Assembly (NCBI GenBank): GCA_020216745.1
Contig: JAIWNQ010000269.1
Coordinates: 1 to 11,005, forward strand
Source of the DNA: Candidatus Hydrogenedens sp.
GTDB lineage: Bacteria > Hydrogenedentota > Hydrogenedentia > Hydrogenedentales > Hydrogenedentaceae
DNA length: 11,005 nt
Direction: 5' to 3'
Shown here: positions 1 through 7,707 of the stretch, piece by piece
Layout: each line of letters begins with the position of its first letter
Position numbering within the stretch: the stretch's first letter is position 1
Made by a program: the position numbers and the translations under genes
The notes under the pieces: generated by a model
Databases searched by the model: none
What the model saw: only the letters and a program-made list of their open reading frames with translations
What the model was told of the DNA's origin: nothing

Positions 1-634
1 GCAAAGGGAAATAACCTAATCCTCCAAAATTCCCTATTCCAATCCCCAACATAGGTCCATTAAGGAACAAAGCCCTATCAGTTTCTTTATAAACCTTTTC
101 GCAGATATTTATTGTCTTTTGAATAATCTCATCCGAAAATCTATTAGCCAATAAGTCTTCTTTTATTTTTCCTAAATCCAATTCAGGTAACTCTCCCTCA
201 AAGTATACAGGCTGTCCACCATGCTCAGAGTCAAACACATAGGAATTTTTAGGCATTCTTAAATGATAGTCTGGCTGAGTAACAGTTCCATCTTCAAGAA
301 CATAAAACCGTTTAGCATTAATAACTTTTGCATCCAAACGACCACCAAAATCATAATTTTCCCATGTAACATCATTAGTGTACCCATTAGCAAACCCCAT
401 TCTTACTGTAATAACATCACAATCCAAAGAATTAAGCACATCCAAGTCTGGTAAAGCAAGCATTTGGTTTGTATCATGGACATAAGGTAATCTTGGAGAT
501 AAACTCAAACTCTGAACTAATTTCGGGTATGCAAAAGCACTTATTCCTGTGGAGTCCATCCCCCCTAAATCCATAGGAACTCGATCAACATCCCGAAAAT
601 TTAATGCACGAATTACCCGTTCTCTGTGTGTCAT
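1..634 (-). CDS. UroD-family protein (uroporphyrinogen decarboxylase-like, not HemE), 3' end cut off by window edge
   Basis: I read this frame from the reverse complement: an ATG at 634-632 opens 211 codons without a stop to the left edge, so only the N-terminal part is present. The start has a good ribosome binding site, AAGAGG ending 8 nt before the ATG. The N-terminus MTHRERVIRALNFRDVDRVP is typical of the broad UroD/MtaA superfamily found in anaerobic and environmental bacteria. The arginine-rich segment of true HemE (LMRQAGRY-like) is absent; DLGGMDSTGIS follows instead, so haem synthesis is unlikely. Relatives include corrinoid-linked methyltransferases and many proteins of unknown substrate; no function can be assigned here. 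It lies 100 nt after panD on the same strand, so it may be read through from the pan operon or use its own promoter. The family call is fairly firm and the role is unknown. Confidence 0.8.
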   Translation of the reverse strand, partial: MTHRERVIRALNFRDVDRVPMDLGGMDSTGISAFAYPKLVQSLSLSPRLPYVHDTNQMLALPDLDVLNSLDCDVITVRMGFANGYTNDVTWENYDFGGRLDAKVINAKRFYVLEDGTVTQPDYHLRMPKNSYVFDSEHGGQPVYFEGELPELDLGKIKEDLLANRFSDEIIQKTINICEKVYKETDRALFLNGPMLGIGIGNFGGLGYFPL

Positions 635-734
635 TATTATTGCCTCTTATAAATAAATTATTTAATAAATGAAAACCAATAATAACAGATTCTTGCTTAG
701 ATTTTCATAGAACAAAGATTGCAGTAAAAATGAG

Positions 735-1082
735 TTAGATGGGTTTGTTATTTTCATCAACATGGACAATCACAGGTTTCCAACTTTTTGCCTGTTCCTC
801 ATCAACCTGTATAAATGCAACAATAATCAGCAAATCTCCACGTTGACCTAATCGTGCTGCAGCTCCATTTAAACAAATATCACCACTCCCCCTTTTCCCT
901 TCTATTGCATACGTAACAAAACGGTCACCTGTATTAATATTAAAAACATGAACCGCCTCATAAGGAAGAATACCTGCCTTTGACATTAAGTCAGGGTCAA
1001 TCGTAATGCTCCCTTCATAATTAAGATTAGCATCTGTTATCTTGGCTCGATGAATTTTGCTTTTTAACATTGTTAAAAACAT
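735..1082 (-). CDS. panD: Aspartate 1-decarboxylase proenzyme (pyruvoyl-dependent)
   Basis: PanD decarboxylates L-aspartate to beta-alanine, the amine half of pantothenate, in the cytoplasm. It is made as a proenzyme that cleaves itself between Gly24 and Ser25, turning Ser25 into the pyruvoyl group. The protein is 115 aa, close to the usual 115-130. The cleavage motif Y22-E-G-S25 sits at the same number as in E. coli PanD. Lys9, Arg54, Thr57, Tyr58 and Asn72 (in NGAA) are all present, so the enzyme looks intact. The first ATG is chosen because GGAGG lies 7 nt upstream, and it places the Gly-Ser bond at 24/25; a second Met at residue 5 is less well placed. It starts 18 nt after the panC stop and is the last gene of the tight folK-panBCD cluster. 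Confidence 0.97.
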   Translation of the reverse strand: MFLTMLKSKIHRAKITDANLNYEGSITIDPDLMSKAGILPYEAVHVFNINTGDRFVTYAIEGKRGSGDICLNGAAARLGQRGDLLIIVAFIQVDEEQAKSWKPVIVHVDENNKPI

Positions 1083-1100
1083 TTTTTAACCTCCATTCAA

Positions 1101-1937
1101 CTATATCTGAACTTTAATGTTATCAATTAACCGTGCCCTTCCTACCCACACAGCAACAGCAATTAACACATTACCAGAAAGCTCATTCAATGGTTCCATG
1201 GTATCTCCATTCACTATTTCTATGTAATCAATATCCAATTCCGACATCTCAGAAGATAGTACATCCTTAATTTTATCAATAGAACGTTCTCCTCGTTTTA
1301 TCATGTCATTTACTTTAAATAAACCACGGGAGATACAAAGAGCTTGCTTTCTTTGGGTTGGTGTTAAATATTGATTTCGCGAACTCATTGCCAAACCATC
1401 TTCTTCACGAACAATAGGCATCTCTACAATTTCAATTCCCATATCCAAATCACGAACCATTCTTTTAATAACAGCACATTGTTGGGCATCTTTTTGCCCA
1501 AAATAAGCACGGTCTGGTAAAACCGCATTAAATAATTTTGTAACCACTGTTGCTACACCACGGAAAAAATGAGGCCGTGACTTACCACACAACCCCTCAG
1601 ACACGTTCTCAACCACCACATAAGTTGAAAAATCGTTCGGATACATCATTTCTGCAGTTGGATTATAGATAACGTCTACACCTACTGAAAAACACATTTT
1701 CCTGTCCTTTTCAAATGAGCGTGGATACGACTCATAATCTTCGTTCGGTGCAAATTGAGTAGGATTGACAAAGATGCTAACAACCGTTACATCATTTTCC
1801 GCAACAGAGGCTCGCATTAGGCTTAAATGTCCTTCATGAAGTGCCCCCATAGTCGGAACAAAACCTATCGTTTTCCCCTCTTTCTTTTGAATAAGCGACC
1901 AATTACGCATCTCGGCAGGAGTTGTAATAATTTCCAT
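1101..1937 (-). CDS. panC: Pantothenate synthetase (pantoate--beta-alanine ligase)
   Basis: PanC joins pantoate to beta-alanine using ATP through a pantoyl-adenylate intermediate, giving pantothenate. The 278-aa length is normal for the family. Visible motifs are the nucleotide-binding [10 protein letters not shown] at residues 28-37, FVNPTQF at 56-62 with the downstream DYESYPR, the FRGVATVV segment at 125-132, YFGQKDAQQ at 145-153 and the KMSKS-like MSSRNQYL at 184-191. All the expected active-site stretches are intact. AAGGAG lies 8 nt before the ATG. The gene begins 15 nt after panB ends and is followed 18 nt later by panD, so the enzyme and its beta-alanine source are co-transcribed. No anomaly is seen. 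Confidence 0.98.
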   Translation of the reverse strand: MEIITTPAEMRNWSLIQKKEGKTIGFVPTMGALHEGHLSLMRASVAENDVTVVSIFVNPTQFAPNEDYESYPRSFEKDRKMCFSVGVDVIYNPTAEMMYPNDFSTYVVVENVSEGLCGKSRPHFFRGVATVVTKLFNAVLPDRAYFGQKDAQQCAVIKRMVRDLDMGIEIVEMPIVREEDGLAMSSRNQYLTPTQRKQALCISRGLFKVNDMIKRGERSIDKIKDVLSSEMSELDIDYIEIVNGDTMEPLNELSGNVLIAVAVWVGRARLIDNIKVQI

Positions 1938-1952
1938 AATGACGTCTCCTTT

Positions 1953-2747
1953 TTAGGTATAACTATGTTTGTCTTCTGGATACTTTTTCGTTTTTACCTC
2001 TGTAACAAAACTCTCAAATGCCTTCTTCATTTCATCACGCACATCCGAATAGGTTTTCGCAAATCGTGCCTTTCCCCAGCCCAATATGTCATAACACACA
2101 AGTATTTGACCATCACAGTCAGGACCAGCACCAATTCCAATCGTTGGTATGTCCAAATTTTCTGTAATTTCCTTAGCCAAATCCATAGGAATACATTCAA
2201 GAACAATAGAAAAGCATCCTACGTCCTGTAATTCTTTGGCTTCACGCTTTAACCGTTTCCTACATGCCTCAGAGCGTCCTTGAACTTTGTAACCACCTAA
2301 TTCAAGAACAGACTGAGGTGTTAATCCGATATGTCCCATCACTGGAATGCCTGTCTTGATAATTTTTTCAATGGCAGACCCATATTTTCCAACAGGTCCT
2401 TCTAATTTAACTGCATAGGCCCCTCCTTCTGAGACAAGCCTACCTGCATTTCTCAAGGCTTCTTCTGGCGATATTTGGTACGACAAAAATGGCATATCCG
2501 CAATAACCAGAGTATTTTTTACAGCACGGGAAACAATAGAGGTATGATATAGCATTATATCCATCGAGACACTCAGGGTATTTTCTCTGCCCATAACTAC
2601 CATACCCAGAGAATCACCAACCAAAATACCATCAACCCCAGCCTCTTCTTCTAACTGCGCAATTAAAAAATCATACGCCGTCAATAAGACTAACTTTTCA
2701 TTTTTTTTCTTTTGTTCTAAGAAATGAACTACTGTATTTTTACTCAT
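1953..2747 (-). CDS. panB: 3-methyl-2-oxobutanoate hydroxymethyltransferase (ketopantoate hydroxymethyltransferase)
   Basis: PanB transfers a one-carbon unit from methylene-tetrahydrofolate to 2-oxoisovalerate, giving ketopantoate, the first committed step to pantothenate. Metal ligands match E. coli numbering exactly: Asp45 (VGDSLGM), Asp84 (ADMPF) and Glu116 (KLEG). The catalytic glutamate is Glu184 in LECIP, and the conserved GHIGLTPQS and GGYKVQGR stretches are present. I place the start at the ATG at 2747: a perfect AGGAGG stands 5 nt upstream, and the product is then 264 aa beginning MSKNTVVHFLEQKK, as in the family. The frame stays open 26 codons further to a TTG at 2825 that overlaps the folK stop, but that start has no good ribosome binding site and would add a non-family tail. 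The gap to folK (2748-2821) can form a structure covering the ribosome binding site. No panE or ilvC, needed for the next step, is in the window. Confidence 0.97.
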   Translation of the reverse strand: MSKNTVVHFLEQKKKNEKLVLLTAYDFLIAQLEEEAGVDGILVGDSLGMVVMGRENTLSVSMDIMLYHTSIVSRAVKNTLVIADMPFLSYQISPEEALRNAGRLVSEGGAYAVKLEGPVGKYGSAIEKIIKTGIPVMGHIGLTPQSVLELGGYKVQGRSEACRKRLKREAKELQDVGCFSIVLECIPMDLAKEITENLDIPTIGIGAGPDCDGQILVCYDILGWGKARFAKTYSDVRDEMKKAFESFVTEVKTKKYPEDKHSYT

Positions 2748-2829
2748 CTTTGCCTCCTGAACCGTGACTTCATCATATACTGAATCCGTCCCGGTCCCGT
2801 TTGGGCTCCAAGCGGAGCGGTTCAAGGAG
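2748..2829 (-). promoter_or_regulatory. folK-panB junction: stem that could mask the panB ribosome binding site
   Basis: On the minus-strand transcript, CTCCTTGAACCG (2829-2818, including the last sense codon and stop of folK) is complementary to CGGTTCAGGAG (2764-2754), 11 base pairs with one bulged U. The second arm contains most of the panB Shine-Dalgarno AGGAGG. Inside the 53-nt loop is a smaller hairpin, GCTCC-GCTT-GGAGC at 2818-2805, which shares one base with the outer stem. The segment is clearly more GC-rich than its surroundings. A ribosome ending at the folK stop would melt the outer stem, so translational coupling is the simplest reading. The pairing is seen in the sequence; the regulatory role is inferred. 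Confidence 0.5.
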
Positions 2830-3319
2830 TCACCATTAAGTTTGTTCTTACCACTTTACCTTCGACTTCTGGGCTTAACAAAAGTTCTTCAATTGTCTTA
2901 CCCGTAATTGGGTCAATTTTACTGCCACATAAATCTGCAAGAGGTTGCAATACGAAACGTCGTTTACGGAACTCTGCATGTGGAAGAACCAATTGCTTAT
3001 CATTGATACATACATCATCATAAAAAATAATGTCAATATCAATTACGCGTGGTCCCCATCGTTCTTGGGAAGTCCTTCCTAATTCATATTCAATTTTCTT
3101 AATTTCACGTAGGAGTTCAAGCGGATTTAACTCCGTCTCAATCTCCACAGCAATATTCAGAAATATAGGTTGATATACATTACCTACTGGCTCCGTTTCA
3201 TATATATCCGAAGCCCTTTTTACCTTCGTATTTAAGATTGTACCTAACTTTTTTAAGGCTTCGGCGATATTATCAAGCCGATTGCCTAAATTACTACCAA
3301 TACTTAAATACACTATCAT
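2822..3319 (-). CDS. folK: 2-amino-4-hydroxy-6-hydroxymethyldihydropteridine pyrophosphokinase (HPPK)
   Basis: FolK transfers pyrophosphate from ATP to 6-hydroxymethyl-dihydropterin, preparing it for condensation with p-aminobenzoate in folate synthesis. The protein is 165 aa, normal for a single-domain HPPK. It shows the N-terminal SIGSNLGNR at 6-14, the substrate-loop ETEPVG at 41-46 followed by FLN at 53-55, and the signature RWGPRVIDIDI at 87-97. Asp94 and Asp96 of the signature are the two magnesium-binding aspartates. C-terminal LPHAEFRKRRFVLQPLADL is also typical. It leads the folK-panBCD operon; the pairing makes sense because PanB consumes a folate one-carbon donor. Its start has only a weak GAGAG ribosome binding site but lies just downstream of a good extended -10 element. 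Its final codons take part in the stem proposed to control panB. Confidence 0.96.
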   Translation of the reverse strand: MIVYLSIGSNLGNRLDNIAEALKKLGTILNTKVKRASDIYETEPVGNVYQPIFLNIAVEIETELNPLELLREIKKIEYELGRTSQERWGPRVIDIDIIFYDDVCINDKQLVLPHAEFRKRRFVLQPLADLCGSKIDPITGKTIEELLLSPEVEGKVVRTNLMVTP

Positions 3320-3338
3320 ATCTAACTCTCTAAATCAT

Positions 3339-3347
3339 ATTATACCA
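3339..3347 (-). promoter_or_regulatory. Extended -10 promoter for the folK-panBCD operon
   Basis: On the minus strand the sequence TGGTATAAT reads 5' to 3' at 3347-3339. It is a perfect -10 hexamer (TATAAT) with the upstream TGn extension, which can make up for a poor -35 (TTTATT at 17-nt spacing). The predicted start near 3332 gives a leader of about 13 nt before the folK ATG at 3319. The motif is seen directly; promoter activity is inferred. Confidence 0.6.
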
Positions 3348-3453
3348 TTTTAGAAAATATAAATAAAATCAACATAACTCGATGTTTGATTTTACATTCG
3401 CTTTTATCATATCGTATTTCAATCACCTAAAACATATATGAAGGAGACCAAAT

Positions 3454-4830
3454 ATGAGCAAAATCTATCAAACAACATTCTTTTATTTCATCGTAACTAT
3501 ATTTACAATTACAATACTCTCGTTAACAGCGATAGCACAAGATTACACAAAAGAATCCAAAGAACAAAAAGACCAGAGAATGAAATGGTGGAGAGAAGCA
3601 CGGTTTGGCTTATTCATTCACTGGGGATTGTATGCCATACCCGCTGGAAAATGGGGAGACAAAACACATTATGGTGAATGGATTCGACATGAAGCACAAA
3701 TTCCTTTACCCGAGTATGAAAAACTGCTTACTCAATTTAACCCTGTCAAATTCAATGCTAAGGAATGGGTGAAAATGGCAAAAAATGCAGGCATGAAATA
3801 TATTGTTATTACCTCAAAACATCACGATGGTTTTTGTCTATTCGATTCCAAAGTAACTGATTGGGATGTTATGTCAACACCATTTAAAAGAGATATCTTA
3901 AAAGAATTATCTGATGCATGCAAAGAAGAAGGTATTAAAATGTGCTTTTATTACTCGATTATGGATTGGCACCATCCAGATTATCTTCCACGAAGAGAAT
4001 GGGAAAAGGAACAACGACCAGAAGGAGATGCCAATTACGACCGTTATGTTGAATATATGAAAGCACAATTGAAAGAACTCGTAAATAATTACGGTCCTTT
4101 AGGTATTTTATGGTTTGATGGAGAATGGGAAAATACTTGGACATTTGAGAGAGGTGTAGATATGTACAACTATGTCCGTTCTTTACAGCCAGATATTATT
4201 ATTAATAATCGTGTTGACGGAAGTCGTTCAGGTATGGCTGGCTTGTCCGAAGGTAAAAGTGTCGGGGACTACGGAACACCCGAACAGGAAGTACCTGCTA
4301 AAGGTTTACCTGGTGTAGACTGGGAAACATGCATGACTATGAATAAACATTGGGGCTACAACGAATATGATAAATTCTTTAAAACAACAAAAACATTAGT
4401 CCAATTATTAGTGGATATAGTTTCTAAAGGCGGAAATTTCCTATTGAATGTAGGTCCAATGGCAAATGGTGAATTTCCACCTGAATCGGTAGAAAGACTA
4501 AAAGAAATAGGAGAATGGATGAAAGTTAATAGTGAATCAATCTACGGTACTGTAGCGAGTCCATTTGACAAACCATCTTGGGGTAGATATACACAAAAAA
4601 AGGCAGAAAATGGTAATACTATCCTGTATGCTCATGTGTTTCAGTATGAACCTAACAGTAAAATTAAAATTCCTACAGATAAAAAACCTCTCAAAGTATG
4701 GTTATTAAAGAACCCTTCCGAGACGGTTAAAACCACAAATAAGAAGGGAAATCTTATCGTTCATCTACCTCAAATAGAACCTGACCCCAATGATACAGTT
4801 ATTGGATTAGAGTTTGAAGGAAACCTATAA
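3454..4830 (+). CDS. Exported alpha-L-fucosidase, glycoside hydrolase family 29
   Basis: GH29 enzymes release alpha-linked L-fucose from glycans by a retaining mechanism. Residues 1 to about 29 form a signal peptide: a hydrophobic core FFYFIVTIFTITILSLTA followed by AIAQ-D, so the enzyme should act in the periplasm or outside. The catalytic barrel begins at KWWREARFGLFIHWGLY (44-60) and includes SKHHDGFCLF (121-130). The expected nucleophile is Asp222 in LWFDGEWE (219-226). The acid/base residue is less certain; Glu277, Glu279 and Glu291 around GTPEQEVP are candidates. GNFLLNVGPMANGEFPP (327-343) is a family hallmark, and the last 80 or so residues look like the usual beta-sandwich. The 458-aa length is normal. 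AAGGAG lies 7 nt before the ATG. It stands alone, divergent from folK and convergent with tRNA-Arg, with no sugar transporter or fucose catabolism genes nearby. Confidence 0.95.
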   Translation: MSKIYQTTFFYFIVTIFTITILSLTAIAQDYTKESKEQKDQRMKWWREARFGLFIHWGLYAIPAGKWGDKTHYGEWIRHEAQIPLPEYEKLLTQFNPVKFNAKEWVKMAKNAGMKYIVITSKHHDGFCLFDSKVTDWDVMSTPFKRDILKELSDACKEEGIKMCFYYSIMDWHHPDYLPRREWEKEQRPEGDANYDRYVEYMKAQLKELVNNYGPLGILWFDGEWENTWTFERGVDMYNYVRSLQPDIIINNRVDGSRSGMAGLSEGKSVGDYGTPEQEVPAKGLPGVDWETCMTMNKHWGYNEYDKFFKTTKTLVQLLVDIVSKGGNFLLNVGPMANGEFPPESVERLKEIGEWMKVNSESIYGTVASPFDKPSWGRYTQKKAENGNTILYAHVFQYEPNSKIKIPTDKKPLKVWLLKNPSETVKTTNKKGNLIVHLPQIEPDPNDTVIGLEFEGNL

Positions 4831-4843
4831 ATAAACATAAAAA

Positions 4844-4920
<77 letters not shown>

Positions 4921-4933
4921 GCTTCTTCATTAA

Positions 4934-4939
4934 ATTATA
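4934..4939 (-). promoter_or_regulatory. -10 element for tRNA-Arg
   Basis: A perfect TATAAT reads on the minus strand at 4939-4934, 13 nt before the first base of the mature tRNA. The predicted start is near 4927, giving a short 5' leader. The -35 region at 17-18 nt spacing (TTTAAT or similar) is weak. A T-run just upstream could also help end cysA transcription, but no hairpin accompanies it. Confidence 0.5.
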
Positions 4940-4957
4940 CGAAAAAAAGCCGATAAA

Positions 4958-6004
4958 TTAAAAATTGGGGGTCTGCTCAAAGGTATGATGTGATTTTATA
5001 CCTATAAATACATCCATATTCTTTTTGAGATTTAGTTGATGATACTCATCTATAGAAATAAAGGCTAATAAAGAATTCCCTTTTGTATCCATTAGTTCTA
5101 TCTTTACCATAGGTCCCGCTGTGTTAATATATTGAACTGTCGCAGGTATAGGATTCTCTTTGGATAGGTTTAGTGCTATAGAAATTTGATTAGGCCTCAC
5201 AAAAACTCGTTTCTCTACTCCTCTTGATTCATCAGGTAAAAACACAATTTCCCCATTGCTCAACTCACGAGCATGAAATAGATTAACATCACCTAAAAAT
5301 TGAAAAACAAACGGCGTTTTAGGAGAAAAATATACCTCTTCTGGTGAACCTATCTGTTCAATTTTGCCTTGATTCATAATCACAACACGGTCCGAAACTT
5401 CAAGGGCTTCTTCCTGGTCATGAGTAACAAAAACACTTGTAACATGTATTTCATCATGTAATTTTCGAAGCCATCTCCGCAACTCCTTACGCACACGGGC
5501 ATCTAATGAACCAAAAGGCTCATCCAAAAGTAAAATAGATGGTTGAATTGCCAAAGCCCGTGCCAATGCTACTCTCTGTCTTTGACCACCAGAAAGTTGC
5601 ATGGGATAGTGATTGGCTAAAAAGTCCAACTGTACCAGCGAAAGCAAATCCATCACCCTCTTTCGTATTTCTGGTTCATTGGGTCTAATTCTACGAGGTT
5701 TTACCCGCAATCCAAATGCCACATTTTCAAATACGGTCATGTGTCGGAAAAGAGCATAATGTTGAAATACAAAACCAATACCTCTATCCCGTGGGTCTTC
5801 CTTTGTAACATCCCTGCCCTCTAAAATAACATTTCCTGTATCTGCTCGCTCCAATCCCGCAATTATTCGCAAAATAGTCGTCTTACCTGAACCAGAGGGA
5901 CCTAATAATGCTAATAATTCGCCTCGATTTATGGAAAAACTTACATTATCTACAGCCACAAAAGAACCAAATTTCTTCGAAACGCCAATTAGTTCAATAC
6001 TCAT
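4958..6004 (-). CDS. cysA: Sulfate/thiosulfate ABC transporter, ATP-binding subunit
   Basis: CysA hydrolyses ATP to power sulfate/thiosulfate uptake by the CysT-CysW channel. Counting from the chosen Met, the 348-aa protein has Walker [10 protein letters not shown] at 35-43, the Q-loop FQHYALF with Gln81, the ABC signature LSGGQRQR at 137-144, Walker B ILLLDEP at 157-163, the D-loop SLDA and the switch His195 in VTHDQEEA. The C-terminal 110 residues form the regulatory TOBE-type extension seen in CysA. I choose the ATG at 6004 ([20 protein letters not shown]), matching family N-termini. An alternative TTG at 6016 overlaps the cysW stop and would add only four residues; the GGAG there is too close to it. 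The GGAG is also somewhat far (13 nt) from the ATG, so translation probably relies on coupling to cysW. Confidence 0.95.
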   Translation of the reverse strand: MSIELIGVSKKFGSFVAVDNVSFSINRGELLALLGPSGSGKTTILRIIAGLERADTGNVILEGRDVTKEDPRDRGIGFVFQHYALFRHMTVFENVAFGLRVKPRRIRPNEPEIRKRVMDLLSLVQLDFLANHYPMQLSGGQRQRVALARALAIQPSILLLDEPFGSLDARVRKELRRWLRKLHDEIHVTSVFVTHDQEEALEVSDRVVIMNQGKIEQIGSPEEVYFSPKTPFVFQFLGDVNLFHARELSNGEIVFLPDESRGVEKRVFVRPNQISIALNLSKENPIPATVQYINTAGPMVKIELMDTKGNSLLAFISIDEYHQLNLKKNMDVFIGIKSHHTFEQTPNF

Positions 6005-6012
6005 TTTGGTAT

Positions 6013-6861
6013 TCAATCTCCATATTTATGAGTTTTCATATATAGATAAATGGGGTCTCTTTTCTCTATCCATTTACGGAAAATTAAACTGATAATACCA
6101 ACTATACAGAGCAAACTCGCTACACAAAAAGCCCCAACAAGGTTATATTCGTTATACAAAATCTCAACTTCAAGAGGAATCGTTATTGTCTTACCTCGTA
6201 TGTGTCCTGAAACAACAGATACCGCCCCAAATTCTCCTACACAACGGGCAGAACATAAAACCATCCCATAAAATAAAGCCCACCGAATATTAGGCAACGT
6301 AATCTTTAATAGAATTTGCCATGTATTTGCACCTAACATTCTTCCTGCTTCTTCCATTTCTTGCCCTTGCTCTTCCATTATAGGTATTAGTTCTCTTGCG
6401 ACAAACGGAAATGTAACAAATAAAGTTGCAAGAACCATCCCAGGAAACGCAAATATTATCTGGATATCCCATCTCTCTATAAACGTGCCCAACAAACCGT
6501 TTACAGAAAATAAAAGAACAAAAACAGTGCCCGCAACCACAGGAGACACAGTAAAAGGCAAATCTAAAAAGGTAAGCAATATCTTTTTACCTCTAAATGT
6601 ATATCTGGTAACATACCATCCACAGGCAATTCCAAAAATCGTATTCACAGGCAAAACAATACATAATATTTTTATGGTTAGTAATATAGATTCAAGTGTT
6701 TCCTTCCGTGTGATATTATTTGCATAAACGGATAACCCCTGACTAAACGCATTATAAAAAACCACAAATAAAGGAATAACAAGAAACAAAAGTAGAAAAC
6801 AAAACGCTATTATTGTTAACAAAAAACGAAAACAGAATATAAACACTTTCTTTGATTTCAT
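6013..6861 (-). CDS. cysW: Sulfate/thiosulfate ABC transporter, permease subunit CysW
   Basis: CysW is one of the two inner-membrane permease subunits of the sulfate importer. The 282-aa protein has a hydrophobic first helix (about 13-38) and several further membrane segments. [19 protein letters not shown] (100-118) is characteristic of the CysT/CysW pair. The cytoplasmic EAA loop that docks on the ATPase is at about 168-190 ([23 protein letters not shown]), and [19 protein letters not shown] (207-225) points to CysW rather than CysT. Its ATG lies 3 nt after the cysT stop, with AGGA inside the cysT 3' end as a distant ribosome binding site. Its own stop nearly abuts cysA. These tight junctions indicate one coupled operon giving balanced subunits. 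Confidence 0.94.
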   Translation of the reverse strand: MKSKKVFIFCFRFLLTIIAFCFLLLFLVIPLFVVFYNAFSQGLSVYANNITRKETLESILLTIKILCIVLPVNTIFGIACGWYVTRYTFRGKKILLTFLDLPFTVSPVVAGTVFVLLFSVNGLLGTFIERWDIQIIFAFPGMVLATLFVTFPFVARELIPIMEEQGQEMEEAGRMLGANTWQILLKITLPNIRWALFYGMVLCSARCVGEFGAVSVVSGHIRGKTITIPLEVEILYNEYNLVGAFCVASLLCIVGIISLIFRKWIEKRDPIYLYMKTHKYGD

Positions 6862-6864
6862 AAA

Positions 6865-7707
6865 CTAAAAAGTTCCTGTATAACGTTTATTCCAGAATTG
6901 AAGAAAATTCAAACATAAAAGCAATATAAATGATACAGTTAAAAGAAATACCGCTATAGATGCAGAACCATAATAATCATATTCCTCTAACCGCATTACT
7001 ATCAGTAATGGAGCTATTTCTGTTTTTAATGGCTGATTCCCTGCAATAAAAATAACCGAACCATACTCACCCATTGCTCGGGCAAAACTTAATGTAAAAC
7101 CTGTTAACATGGAAGGCAGAAGAGTAGGAAATATGATTTTCAGAAAAATGTTCCAGCGGGAAGCACCTAAACAACGGGCTGATTCTTCAACCTCAGGGTC
7201 TAAATCTCGTAATACAGGCTCAATTGTCCTCACTGCAAATGGAAAACTAACAAAAATCATTGCAATAGCAATACCAATAGGCGTAAAAACAACCTTAAAT
7301 CCATGCGCCTCTAAAAATGAACCTATCCAACCTCGTGGTCCATACAACCATGTCAGTGAAATACCTGCAACTGCAGTTGGCAACGCAAAAGGCAAATCAA
7401 TTAACGCATCCCAAAACCCCTTAAACGGTAGTTTATATCGCACTATTACCCATGCAACAAGAAACCCAAATATAGAGTTAACACAGGCAGATAATAAGGA
7501 CAAACCAAAAGATATTTGATACGCCCTTATTGCCCTAACCGAAAAAACTGCAGAAATAAAATCATTTAATGAACCACTAAATACCTTTATATACAGTGTA
7601 GATAAAGGAAGAAGAACAATAAAACTTAAATACAACCATGTTATACCCAATGAGAGCCCATATCCAGGTAAAATAGATTTTCGTTTAAATATCTTTTCCA
7701 TTATCAT
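6865..7707 (-). CDS. cysT: Sulfate/thiosulfate ABC transporter, permease subunit CysT (CysU)
   Basis: CysT (also called CysU) pairs with CysW to form the membrane channel for sulfate. The 280-aa protein shows a first membrane helix at about 17-42, then DLPFALPTAVAGISLTWLYGP (104-124), which with the next residues GWIG is typical of CysT. The EAA loop is at about 174-194 (EESARCLGASRWNIFLKIIFP), followed by ARAMGEYGSVIFIAGN at 209-224. The ATG at 7707 shares its A with the binding-protein stop (TAATG), so translation is coupled. A second in-frame ATG two codons later could also serve, and the sequence does not decide between them. The ribosome binding site is a poor AGAAAG run, consistent with re-initiation. 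Confidence 0.95.
   Translation of the reverse strand: MIMEKIFKRKSILPGYGLSLGITWLYLSFIVLLPLSTLYIKVFSGSLNDFISAVFSVRAIRAYQISFGLSLLSACVNSIFGFLVAWVIVRYKLPFKGFWDALIDLPFALPTAVAGISLTWLYGPRGWIGSFLEAHGFKVVFTPIGIAIAMIFVSFPFAVRTIEPVLRDLDPEVEESARCLGASRWNIFLKIIFPTLLPSMLTGFTLSFARAMGEYGSVIFIAGNQPLKTEIAPLLIVMRLEEYDYYGSASIAVFLLTVSFILLLCLNFLQFWNKRYTGTF

Noticed and set aside
1827..2231. 134-codon plus-strand open frame across the panC-panB junction
   Set aside because: It lies antisense to two firmly assigned pan genes, shows no recognisable motif and is explained by their codon pattern.
3386..3419. Sigma70 promoter for the fucosidase gene (TTGATT or TTTACA as -35)
   Set aside because: No good -10 lies at proper spacing from either -35 candidate (ATATCG or GTATTT only), so I do not list it as a feature, though some promoter must lie in this gap.
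7109..7519. 136-codon plus-strand open frame inside cysT
   Set aside because: Antisense to conserved cysT motifs, low-complexity product, no ribosome binding site; a shadow frame.
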